Positions 24,840 to 32,854 of a stretch of 49,885 nt of DNA are shown here, piece after piece. The position numbers and the translations under genes were made by a program. This DNA comes from an uncultured Gemmatimonadota bacterium (GTDB taxonomy: Bacteria > Gemmatimonadota > Gemmatimonadetes > Gemmatimonadales > Gemmatimonadaceae): the NCBI GenBank assembly GCA_903900795.1, contig CAIUOO010000400.1:1-49885 (forward strand). Reading direction: 5' to 3'. Positions within the stretch are counted from its first letter, which is position 1; every line of letters begins with the position of its first letter. The notes beneath the pieces are model-generated. The model searched no databases. It saw nothing but the letters and a program-made list of their open reading frames with translations, and was not told the DNA's origin.

Positions 24840-24888
24840 TTGCAGAATGCCGGAGAAACGGACGGCTCGGTAGTCTTGCAGATTGCAC
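24840..24888. promoter_or_regulatory. Two TTGCA-N3-TGC repeats upstream of the PilS-like gene
   Basis: TTGCA-GAA-TGCCG (24840-24852) and TTGCA-GAT-TGCAC (24876-24888) are direct repeats 36 bp apart. They share the TTGCA-N3-TGCAA shape seen before the twin pilins; the second matches 9 of 10 positions. They lie 15 and 51 bp upstream of the kinase start, where binding could block the promoter, so autoregulation is possible. The gap also serves the divergent CNNM gene. Confidence 0.45.
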
Positions 24889-24927
24889 TACCCTGACGAA
24901 TCACGCGCATGTCCGTTTCCTTACAGT

Positions 24928-26280
24928 ATGCTTGCTGACCCTTCTTTGCCCGTTGTCCAGGAAATCACTTTCGGGGCCGCTTCGGGACGATTGCTCGTCG
25001 TGCTCTTGCTTGTCCTGCTCAACGCCTTCTTTGTCGCCGCCGAGTTCGCGCTGGTGGCGGTCCGGCGGAGCCGCATCGACCAGATGGCTGCCGAGGGCGA
25101 CGGCAGCGCCAAAGTGGTGCAGCGTGCCCTCAGTCAGCTGGACCGCTACATCTCGGGCACCCAACTCGGCATCACCCTGGCCTCGCTCGCCCTCGGCTGG
25201 ATTGGCGAACCAGCGATCGCCGTGCTGGTGGACCGCGCGCTGCACGTGGTGGGCGTCGAGCCAGCCGCCGGTGCGATACACACCGGCGCCGGGATCGCCG
25301 TCGCGTTCCTGGTCATCACGTTTCTTCACATCGTGCTGGGCGAGCTCGCCCCCAAGTCGATCGCCTTGGCGCGCCCGGAAACCGTGAGCCGCTGGGTGGT
25401 CCGCCCGCTGATCCTCTTCTCCCGGGTGATGTCACCCTTCATTGGCATGCTCAACGGCACCGCCAACCGGTTACTGAAGCTGCTGGGAGTGGAGCCCGTG
25501 TCCGAAGGGGGCCATGTGCACAGCCCGGAGGAATTGCGACTGCTCGTGATGCAGGCTCGTGCGCACGGCACGCTCGACGAATCCGACTCAGCCATGCTGG
25601 CTGGGGTGTTCGACTTCCATAATAAGAAGGCGCTGGACGTGATGCGCCCACGGACCGACATGATTGCCATCGCCGAAGATGTCGAGCTCGACGAACTGAT
25701 CGCGACGCTGCGGCGCGAACGCTACTCGCGCTATCCGGTCTACCGCGACACACCGGACGATATCGTGGGCGTGTTTCTCGCGAAGGACTTCTGGCTCGAT
25801 GAACATCCGGACACGTTCTCATTACGCGATCATCTTCGCGAACCGCTGTTTGTGCCCGCGACACGCGCGGCCGAACGCGTGCTGGATGATCTCCGGCGCA
25901 CGCGCGCGCACCTTGCGGTGGTGCTCGACGAGTATGGTGGCACGGCCGGTATCGTGACGATGGAAGATTTGGTCGAGGAAGTCGTGGGCGATATCGCGGA
26001 CGAGTATGATCCGCTGTCGCGCGATGCCCTGCTCTTCGACGGCGTGCTGGAACTTGCCGGCTCGATGTCACTCGTCGACGTACGGTCGGACCACAAACTG
26101 CCGATCCCTGAGGGCGACTGGTCCACGCTTGGCGGGTATGCGTTCGCGATGCTCGGGCGTCTGCCCAAGGTCGGCGACCGCGTGACGTATCCGGGCGGCG
26201 AGCTCGAGATCGTCGCGATGGACGGCCGCCGGGTCGCGGCTCTCCGCGTGCACCTGCGCACCGAAGGGAGCGCCACGTGA
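24928..26280 (+). CDS. CNNM/CorC-type membrane protein (DUF21-CBS-CorC_HlyC)
   Basis: A 450-residue protein of the HlyC/CorC family, involved in divalent cation (Mg/Co) transport or homeostasis. The DUF21 membrane domain (about 15-200) starts with LLVVLLLVLLNAFFVAAEFALVAVRRSRI, has GTQLGITLASLALGWIGEPA and HIVLGELAPKSIAL. A CBS pair follows (MRPRTDMIAI, YSRYPVYRDTPDDIVGVFLAKD, AVVLDEYGGTAGIVTMEDLVEEVVGDI). The C-terminal CorC_HlyC domain reads DWSTLGGYAFAMLGRLPKVGDRVTYPGGELEIVAMDGRRV. The ATG at 24928 was chosen because it starts shortly before the first helix. Older annotations call such genes hemolysins; there is no support for that. Confidence 0.93.
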   Translation: MLADPSLPVVQEITFGAASGRLLVVLLLVLLNAFFVAAEFALVAVRRSRIDQMAAEGDGSAKVVQRALSQLDRYISGTQLGITLASLALGWIGEPAIAVLVDRALHVVGVEPAAGAIHTGAGIAVAFLVITFLHIVLGELAPKSIALARPETVSRWVVRPLILFSRVMSPFIGMLNGTANRLLKLLGVEPVSEGGHVHSPEELRLLVMQARAHGTLDESDSAMLAGVFDFHNKKALDVMRPRTDMIAIAEDVELDELIATLRRERYSRYPVYRDTPDDIVGVFLAKDFWLDEHPDTFSLRDHLREPLFVPATRAAERVLDDLRRTRAHLAVVLDEYGGTAGIVTMEDLVEEVVGDIADEYDPLSRDALLFDGVLELAGSMSLVDVRSDHKLPIPEGDWSTLGGYAFAMLGRLPKVGDRVTYPGGELEIVAMDGRRVAALRVHLRTEGSAT

Positions 26281-26331
26281 TCTCGGGGGCGATGCGGCGC
26301 TCGCCATGCCGCGCGCGGGGAGGGGGCTGAC

Positions 26332-26769
26332 ATGACGGCACCGTCGCAGGAGGACGTGGATGTGGTGCCCGGCGTCCGTATTCCGGCGTCCGAACTTGAG
26401 ATCACTGCGATTTCCGGGAGCGGGCCCGGTGGGCAGCATGTGAACCGCAGCGCCACACGGATCGCGTTGCAGTGGAACGTGCGTCACACGCGCGCCTTGG
26501 GCGACGCACAGCGCGCCTTGGTCGTGGCGCGCCTCGCCTCGCGTCTGGACAGCGACGGCGCGCTGCGTATTGTGGCCGGCGAATACCGCAGTCAGCAGCA
26601 GAACCGGCGTACCGCCATCGAGCGACTGGTGCAACTTCTGTCACGGGCTTTGGTCGTGCAGAAACCGCGCAGGGCCACACGGCCGACGCGGGGCTCCGTC
26701 GAACGGCGGTTGACCGAGAAGCGTCAGCGCAGCGAAACCAAGCGGCGCCGACGACCCGACGACGACTGA
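26332..26769 (+). CDS. arfB: ArfB (YaeJ)-like peptidyl-tRNA hydrolase, ribosome rescue factor
   Basis: A 145-residue class-I release-factor-like protein. The catalytic GGQ tripeptide is at 33-35 in SGSGPGGQHVNRSATRI. There are no codon-recognition domains, and the C-terminus is a strongly basic tail (KRQRSETKRRRRPDDD), as in ArfB, which places that tail in the empty mRNA channel of stalled ribosomes. Its length matches ArfB (about 140). It begins 51 bp after the CNNM gene. Confidence 0.93.
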   Translation: MTAPSQEDVDVVPGVRIPASELEITAISGSGPGGQHVNRSATRIALQWNVRHTRALGDAQRALVVARLASRLDSDGALRIVAGEYRSQQQNRRTAIERLVQLLSRALVVQKPRRATRPTRGSVERRLTEKRQRSETKRRRRPDDD

Positions 26770-26882
26770 GCGGCTCCGACCGTGAGAACGTGTCACGGCA
26801 CAGACATGGACGGCCATGTCGCCCAGTCTTAACGGCCGTCCCGCTTGAATCCCGATCAGCGCTTTCGTATTTGTTCGTACAT

Positions 26883-27323
26883 ATGACGGCAGCGCCTCGT
26901 CCCCACCGGCTGTTTCGCATTGCCCTGGCCTGTGTGGCTGCGGTATGCGTGTTGCTCGCCGGTGCATCGATGGCCGATCGGCTGCTCCCGTCGTTGCCGC
27001 CGTCCGTGCACGCTACGGGCTCCAGCCGGGTTCTGCGCGAAGCTACGGCCCGCGCGCTCGCGGTGCACCACGGTGCCCCGATCAATCACGCGTCGACGCG
27101 ACCGGCCACGACCAAGCACCCGGCTTGGCAGCGTAGCGGCGGCCGTCGCCCCCATCGCACGGCGTCCTCGCAGATTTCAACTTTTGAGCGGACGCCGGGT
27201 ACGGTCGGTGGCCCCGCCGGTTACGAACGCCGCGGCCTCTCGGCCACGTCGCGTCTTGCGGTCTTCCAGGGCGATCGACGCCTGGACTACGCGCCAACTC
27301 GAGCTCCACCGACCCATCGCTGA
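26883..27323 (+). CDS. Hypothetical exported protein (doubtful)
   Basis: An open frame of 146 codons. The first 35 residues look like a signal peptide or anchor: basic start, then LFRIALACVAAVCVLLAGASMA. The rest is Arg/Pro/Ser/Thr/His-rich with no known domain. Codon third positions are G/C-rich in the first half but less so later, so the 3' part may be out of frame or non-coding. It lies between arfB and the type I secretion operon on the same strand. Without homologues it remains a weak call, and a role as secreted cargo is not supported since such cargo normally lacks a Sec signal. Confidence 0.35.
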   Translation: MTAAPRPHRLFRIALACVAAVCVLLAGASMADRLLPSLPPSVHATGSSRVLREATARALAVHHGAPINHASTRPATTKHPAWQRSGGRRPHRTASSQISTFERTPGTVGGPAGYERRGLSATSRLAVFQGDRRLDYAPTRAPPTHR

Positions 27324-27440
27324 TCGGTCGCGGTATGGGTTTCACGAGTGCGGGCACTCAGGTCCGCCTCTCATCGCGTTCGCCCGCCTCGCCCCACGCG
27401 ACGCGGGGACGAGCGTGCTCATCGCTCTCTCGATGGCGTT

Positions 27441-29663
27441 ATGTCGGCTCAGGCCACCCGTGTCAATCAACTCGTCACCGCGGCGCTTGGACTCGACGTC
27501 GAGCAGGCGCGCTGGCGCGCGCTCACGCGTCAGATCGCGCCCACCGACCCGCTACCGAACCGCCTGCGCTCGATCGGCGGCGCGATCGATGTCGGCTATC
27601 TCGATCGGCAAATCTCCGGCGATACGCTCAAGCTGGCGATCGCCGAGCGTACCGTCCCCATCGTCTTGCTTGACCTACGCAACGACGATGCCATCGTCTT
27701 GTGCCGCAATTCGGACGATCGCGTGCACGCGGTGCTGGTGCCGCGGGATGGGAGCGAATCCGCCATCGAGGGCCAGGGTGACGCGCTCGCCGATGCGCTG
27801 ATGGCCCGTCTTGGTTCGGGGAACGTGTTGTCGGCGCTGGCGCCAATGGCACTGCGGCCGGCCAACAGTGCCCTCTCAAGCGACTACCCACATAGCCCGG
27901 TCGGCCATGCGGGTCACACCGACGAACAGGAACACACGACCGCGCTCGACCGCACCCTTGCGCTCTTCGCCCGGGAGCGTCGGGAGATCCTCACCGTCTT
28001 CTTCTACGCGACGCTGTCCGGTGGCCTGAGTCTGATTCTCCCGTTGGCCGTGGGCGGCATCGTGCAGATCGTACAGGGCAGGCTCTACCTGCAGCCTGTG
28101 ATCGTGCTGATCTCCTTCGTCGTGCTCGGCACCATCGTGGCCGGCGTGCTGCAGGTCGGCATTTTGAAGGTGGTGGAGCGTATTCAGCAGCGGGTATTCG
28201 CCCGCATGGCGCTCGAGTTCGCGTTTCGCATCCCACGGCTGCGCTACGCGGCGTCGCTGGAGTCGAATCTCCCCGAGCAGATGAACCGTCTGTTCGAGGC
28301 GATCGCGATTCAGAAGGGCGTACAAAAGTTGCTGCTCGATGTGCCGACCGCACTGCTCACGATCGTGTTCAGCCTGCTCCTGCTCACGTTGTACAGTCCG
28401 TGGTTCTCCGTCTTCGCGATCGGGGTCACCGCCGCCTTGTGGTTCATTATCCGATGGACGGGGCCGGAAGGGCTCGAAACATCGATTGTGGAGTCGAAGT
28501 ACAAGTACAAGGCGGTGCACTGGCTCGGGGAAATCGCGCGCGCCTTTCATGCCTTCAAGTACGCCGGCGACTCCACGCTCCCCGTGGAGCGGATGGACGA
28601 TGTGGTCACCGGCTATCTCAAGTACCGGCGCAAGCACTTCGCTGTCCTCGTGAAGCAGACGATCGCCCTGATCGGTTTCAAGACATTCATCACCGCCGCC
28701 GTGTTGATCATCGGTGCGACGCTGGTGCAGAGCAATCGGCTGCTGCTGGGACAGTTCGTCGCGGCCGAAGTGGTCATCGTGACGGTGCTGGCCGGCGTCG
28801 AAAAACTGATTACCAGTCTGGCCACGGTGTACGATGTGCTCACCAGCGTGGACAAGTCGGGCCACGTGGCGGACCTGCCGCTCGAAGCCCGCGGCGGCCT
28901 CGCGCCGATTCATACGCCCGGCGTTGGCGTAGCGATCGCCACCAAGGACTTGCGGTATCGCTATCCCTCCGCGCGTTCCGCCTCGGTGGATGGCGTGACC
29001 GTGCAGATCGCGCCCGGCGAACGGGTGGCCATCATGGGCTCCGACGGATCCGGCCAGTCCACACTGCTCAAGCTGCTCGGTGGCATCATCGACGACTACG
29101 ACGGCACGATCCGATTCGACGGCATCACGCTGCGGGACCTCGATCGGCCGGCGCTCCGCGCACGGATCGGGCAGATGCTCTCCTGGACGGACCTGTTCGA
29201 CGGCACGATCGAGGAGAATGTCAGCGTGGGCCGCGCGCACATCACGCCGCGCGATGTCCGTGAAGCCCTCGATGACCTCGCCCTCACCGACGAAATCCAG
29301 CAGTTGCCGCAAGGCATTCAAACCGAGATCACGAACGGCGGACGCACTCTTCCCACGTACCTCGCGAGCAAGCTGCTCGTGGCGCAGGGTATGGTGGGCC
29401 GTCCTCGCCTGATCGTGCTCGACGACTTTTTTCAGAATCTCGACGCGGCGTCGCGGACGCTCATCATCAAGGTGCTCACCGACCGTAAGCGGCCGTGGAC
29501 CGTCATCACGGTGTCGCACGATCCCCAGCTGCTCGCCGCGTTCGATCGTGTGCTCATCGTCGATCAGGGACGGCTCGTGCGCGAGGGCCCGTTCAGCGTG
29601 CTGCGTGAAGACCCGATGTGCCGCAACCTCTTGCACGAGACGCCAGTGACCACGGGAGCCTGA
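27441..29663 (+). CDS. Type I secretion ABC protein with a degenerate nucleotide-binding domain
   Basis: About 740 residues from the ATG at 27441. An N-terminal domain of about 180 residues (LKLAIAERTVPIVLLDLRNDDAIVL) may be a C39-like domain without protease residues. A six-helix ABC membrane domain follows (about 190-480), then an ABC ATPase domain. In the ATPase domain Walker A reads GSDGSGQS, with Gln539 in place of the lysine. The Q-loop position reads IGQMLSWTD with no glutamine at the expected place. The signature is TNGGR (631-635) instead of LSGGQ, and Walker B ends LDD with Asp662 where the catalytic Glu belongs. The A-loop Tyr, Walker B Asp661, D-loop and H693 remain. HlyD and TolC homologues follow in the same operon. 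The start is uncertain. Confidence 0.85.
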   Translation: MSAQATRVNQLVTAALGLDVEQARWRALTRQIAPTDPLPNRLRSIGGAIDVGYLDRQISGDTLKLAIAERTVPIVLLDLRNDDAIVLCRNSDDRVHAVLVPRDGSESAIEGQGDALADALMARLGSGNVLSALAPMALRPANSALSSDYPHSPVGHAGHTDEQEHTTALDRTLALFARERREILTVFFYATLSGGLSLILPLAVGGIVQIVQGRLYLQPVIVLISFVVLGTIVAGVLQVGILKVVERIQQRVFARMALEFAFRIPRLRYAASLESNLPEQMNRLFEAIAIQKGVQKLLLDVPTALLTIVFSLLLLTLYSPWFSVFAIGVTAALWFIIRWTGPEGLETSIVESKYKYKAVHWLGEIARAFHAFKYAGDSTLPVERMDDVVTGYLKYRRKHFAVLVKQTIALIGFKTFITAAVLIIGATLVQSNRLLLGQFVAAEVVIVTVLAGVEKLITSLATVYDVLTSVDKSGHVADLPLEARGGLAPIHTPGVGVAIATKDLRYRYPSARSASVDGVTVQIAPGERVAIMGSDGSGQSTLLKLLGGIIDDYDGTIRFDGITLRDLDRPALRARIGQMLSWTDLFDGTIEENVSVGRAHITPRDVREALDDLALTDEIQQLPQGIQTEITNGGRTLPTYLASKLLVAQGMVGRPRLIVLDDFFQNLDAASRTLIIKVLTDRKRPWTVITVSHDPQLLAAFDRVLIVDQGRLVREGPFSVLREDPMCRNLLHETPVTTGA

Positions 29664-29668
29664 ACACC

Positions 29669-31030
29669 ATGGCCTTGTCCGATCTCGATATCGAACGCGA
29701 GCTCAAGCACCTGCCGTTGGAAACGACGGCGTTGCTGGGCGAAGCGAACACCAGCCGCATCGTGTCCCGGTGGCTGCTGGGCATTCTGATCACGCTGTTC
29801 CTGGTGCTGTTTCTACCGTGGCAGCAGAGCGTCCGCGGCGAAGGGAGCGTCACGGCCCTCGATCCCTCCGACCGTCCGCAGGAACTGCCCACGCGCATCG
29901 ATGGCCGCATCGAGCGGTGGTACGTACAGGAAGGGCAGTACGTCCAAAAGGGCGACAGCATCGTCCGCATCTCGGAGATCAAGGAGGAATATCTCAATCC
30001 CAACGTGCTGCCGCTCACGTCGCAGCAGCAGGCGGCGAAAGAATCCGCGATCGGCGAGAAACAGAACAAGGCGGCCGCCCTCAGCATGCTAATTTCGCAG
30101 CTTGAAGCGCAACGTGATTTCAAGCTGCAGCAGACCGCGAACAAGATCGAGCAGTACCGCGCCGAAGTCCGTCAGGCCGTCCTCGAGGACTCGGTGGCGC
30201 GGGATCAACTGCGCCGCCGTGAGCGGCTCTTCCGCGACACGCTCGGCCTCGTGTCGGTGAACGAGTTGCAGGCGTTTCAGATCCGCGTGCAGTCGGCGTC
30301 GGCCAAACTGGTGGAGAAGCAGCAGATGCTGCTCAGCACGCAGACCGATCTCTCGAGCATTCCCGCCGAATACGGGGAGAAGATTTCGAAGGCCCGTTCC
30401 GACCGCGCATCAACGCTGGCCGAGGTCAGCGAAGGCCGGTCGGAGGTGGCGAAGCTCAAGGATAAGGTCGGTTCGCTCACCATCCGCAACGGGTTCTACC
30501 TCATCGAAGCGCCGCAGGATGGCTACGTGGTGCGCGCCACGAAGGCCGGCCAGGGCGAGATCGTGAAAGCCGGTGAGCCCATCGTCACGATTCAGCCGGC
30601 ACGGCCAAGCAAGGCGGTCGAGCTGTTCGTGAAACCCATGGACATCGCGTTGCTGAAGCCGGGGCGGCATGTGCGCATCTTCTTCGACGGCTGGCCCGCC
30701 CTGCAGATCTCGGGATGGCCACAGGTGGCGTCGGGCACCTTCGGGGCCCAGGTCGCCGTCATCGACCAGTTCCCGAACCGCGCGGGGCAGTTCCGCGTGT
30801 TGCTGGTCCCCGACACCACACGCGATGCACCGTGGCCAGCGCAGCTGCGCCTCGGCACTGGCGTGCAGGGATGGGCGATGCTCGACAACGTGACGGTTGG
30901 CTGGGAAATCTGGCGTCAGCTCAACGGCTTCCCGCTCTCGATCAATCCCAACGAAGCCCTGCCGGCCGACGCCGTGGCGGGTGAGAAGAGCGCGGGCAAG
31001 AGCGACGCCAAGGGCGGAGGCAAAAAATGA
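29669..31030 (+). CDS. HlyD-family periplasmic adaptor (membrane fusion protein)
   Basis: A 453-residue protein. One transmembrane helix near the N-terminus (WLLGILITLFLVLFLPW) follows a short cytoplasmic segment. A split biotinyl/lipoyl half follows (LPTRIDGRIERWYVQEGQYVQKGDSIVRI), a long coiled-coil hairpin (about 110-285), then the second lipoyl half (YLIEAPQDGYVVRATKAGQGEIVKAGEPIVTI) and a beta-barrel. The C-terminus is a Lys/Ser/Gly tail. Its ATG is 6 bp after the ABC stop and its stop overlaps the TolC-like gene (ATGA). It should bridge the ABC protein and the outer-membrane channel. Confidence 0.9.
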   Translation: MALSDLDIERELKHLPLETTALLGEANTSRIVSRWLLGILITLFLVLFLPWQQSVRGEGSVTALDPSDRPQELPTRIDGRIERWYVQEGQYVQKGDSIVRISEIKEEYLNPNVLPLTSQQQAAKESAIGEKQNKAAALSMLISQLEAQRDFKLQQTANKIEQYRAEVRQAVLEDSVARDQLRRRERLFRDTLGLVSVNELQAFQIRVQSASAKLVEKQQMLLSTQTDLSSIPAEYGEKISKARSDRASTLAEVSEGRSEVAKLKDKVGSLTIRNGFYLIEAPQDGYVVRATKAGQGEIVKAGEPIVTIQPARPSKAVELFVKPMDIALLKPGRHVRIFFDGWPALQISGWPQVASGTFGAQVAVIDQFPNRAGQFRVLLVPDTTRDAPWPAQLRLGTGVQGWAMLDNVTVGWEIWRQLNGFPLSINPNEALPADAVAGEKSAGKSDAKGGGKK

Positions 31031-32481
31031 GCGTCGCCACAGGTGCGTCGCTCGCGGTGCTGATCAGCGCCGCACTCGCCTGCTCGGCGTCGGCGCAGTC
31101 GAAACCCGTCAAACTCGATACGCTCGGCACGCCGTTCACCTTTCCCGCCTTTGTGGACGGAATTCTCGCCCATCATCCGGTGGCCACCCAGGCGCGACTC
31201 GTGGCCGATCAAGCGCGGTCCGATCTGCGCACGGCGTGGGGGGCCTTCGACCCCACAGTGACCGCCACGTGGGATCAGAAGAAGTTCGGCGGCACGCAGT
31301 ATTTCAACTACTTCGACGCGGAACTCAAGATTCCGTTGCCGATCGGGGCGGATGTCACGATTGCGTTCGACCGCACCATGGGCCGGTACTTCAATCCGGA
31401 CCGGCGGACGCCCTCAAACGGTACGGTCGAAGCGGGTATTTCCATCCCGTTGGGCCAGCGCATTCTCACCGATGAGCGCCGCAATGCGCTGCAGCAAGCG
31501 CGTGCGGCGCGGGACGCCGGCGAGGCCGATCGCACCGCCATTGTCAATAAGCTGCTGTTTTCGGCGGCGAAGGACTACGGCGTGTGGTATGAAAGCTGGC
31601 GGCGCCGGGTGATCGCGCAGGAAGGTGAGGCGTTGGCCGAGTTTCGGTTGCAGGCCGTGCGACGGCGTGCCGCGAACGGTGAAAGCGCCCCCATCGACAC
31701 CATCGAAGCGCTGCTGGAGCTGCAGCGTCGCGAGGTTACCCGCTTCGAAGCGGAGGCGTCGTTCTATTTCGCATCACTCGACGTCACGGCGTACCTGTGG
31801 GATGACGCCGGGCGGCCGGCACCGTTGCCCGCCGACGCGATGCCCGTACTCCTCGGCATCGAACAGGTGGGCATCGACTCGACGCGCCTCGAGGCGCTCC
31901 TCGACCTCGCCACCCGCCGCAACCCCGACCTCCTGAAAGTGCAGGCCCGGATCAAGCAAGCCGAGGCGCAGCGACTCTTCAGCAAACAGGCACTCCTGCC
32001 GCTGGCCGAAGCCAAACTGGCCGGGCTCGGCGAGAGCGATAGCGAGCAATCCTTTTTCGATGGCGAGCGGCTGGACAACAACTACAAGGCCGGCCTCAGC
32101 ATCAAGTCGCCCCTCCTTTTTCTCAGGGAAACGGGTCGATTCGCGTCGGCCGGACAACGGCTTGAATTCCAACGGCTCGAGCGGGACCGCGTGCGGCGCG
32201 AGGTCGAATTCGACGCGCGGGCGGCCATCTTCGACCTGTTCAATCTGGAGCGGCTGCGGCAGCGACAGGTGGCCAACGTGCGGAACGCGAGGCTGTTGCG
32301 TGAAGCCGAGCAGGTGCGCTTCGACAACGGCGAGAGTACGCTGCTGATCCTGAATCTGCGCGAACGTCTGGTGCTCGATGAAGCGGTCAAGCTGGCGGCG
32401 GTCGAGGCAAAGGTGGCGGGCGCTCGTGCCGCGCTCGCAGTCGCCACGGGCGACCGGACGCTGCTGTTGAAGCAGAACTAG
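31027..32481 (+). CDS. TolC-family outer-membrane efflux protein
   Basis: A 484-residue protein with a Sec signal peptide ending ACSASAQ. It has the duplicated helix-strand pattern of TolC (two outer-membrane efflux repeats, about 40-240 and 280-480), including LATRRNPDLLKVQARIKQAE and REAEQVRFDNGESTLLILNLRERLVLDEA, typical of the second repeat. The first gives beta strands FFDAELKIPLPIGADVTIAF-like, suited to the barrel. The start is coupled to the adaptor gene by ATGA. It completes a three-component type I secretion or efflux operon. Confidence 0.9.
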   Translation: MSVATGASLAVLISAALACSASAQSKPVKLDTLGTPFTFPAFVDGILAHHPVATQARLVADQARSDLRTAWGAFDPTVTATWDQKKFGGTQYFNYFDAELKIPLPIGADVTIAFDRTMGRYFNPDRRTPSNGTVEAGISIPLGQRILTDERRNALQQARAARDAGEADRTAIVNKLLFSAAKDYGVWYESWRRRVIAQEGEALAEFRLQAVRRRAANGESAPIDTIEALLELQRREVTRFEAEASFYFASLDVTAYLWDDAGRPAPLPADAMPVLLGIEQVGIDSTRLEALLDLATRRNPDLLKVQARIKQAEAQRLFSKQALLPLAEAKLAGLGESDSEQSFFDGERLDNNYKAGLSIKSPLLFLRETGRFASAGQRLEFQRLERDRVRREVEFDARAAIFDLFNLERLRQRQVANVRNARLLREAEQVRFDNGESTLLILNLRERLVLDEAVKLAAVEAKVAGARAALAVATGDRTLLLKQN

Positions 32482-32545
32482 GTCGCGAGAGTTGGACACG
32501 GGCGGCAGCGGCGTTTGATTACGCGCATGCTTTCACTGTGCCAAT

Positions 32546-32854
32546 ATGCCTAACCGAAAAGAGTGGGACCTGCCGGACGACGCCGGCGATCCCGACGAGG
32601 CCGAGGAGGCGCTCGACGACGAGGAGTTTCCCATCGGCGACGGCGTCGCCGACCTCGTCGGGGAAGTGTACTGCCCGTATTGCGGCGAACCGGTGGAGAT
32701 CACGCTTGATCCGGGCTCCGGAACGCATCAGCAGTACATCGAGGATTGTCAGGTCTGCTGTCGCCCGTGGCTCGTGTCCGTGAGTTATGACGACGACGGC
32801 ACGGCCCACGTGCACGTGGACGCGAACGACGACCACGACGAGAACGATGGCTGA
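32546..32854 (+). CDS. CPXCG-motif cysteine-rich protein
   Basis: A 102-residue, very acidic protein. The core YCPYCGEPVEITLDPGSG, then HQQYIEDCQVCCRPW, matches the Cys-rich CPXCG family (Pfam Cys_rich_CPXG), a small predicted zinc ribbon of unknown role. The N- and C-termini are Asp/Glu-rich disordered tails. It overlaps the CHAD-CYTH gene by 8 bp, so the two are cotranslated. Confidence 0.88.
   Translation: MPNRKEWDLPDDAGDPDEAEEALDDEEFPIGDGVADLVGEVYCPYCGEPVEITLDPGSGTHQQYIEDCQVCCRPWLVSVSYDDDGTAHVHVDANDDHDENDG

Noticed and set aside
27876-29636. 586-codon minus-strand frame opposite the ABC gene
   Set aside because: The composition (His/Glu/Arg/Gln-rich, no hydrophobic core) is that of a reverse-frame shadow. 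The plus-strand frame has clear ABC and membrane features.
29616-29640. HlyD start at 29618 inside the ABC gene
   Set aside because: The ATG at 29669, 6 bp after the ABC stop, gives a normal short cytoplasmic N-terminus. The upstream start would add 17 residues overlapping the ABC C-terminus.
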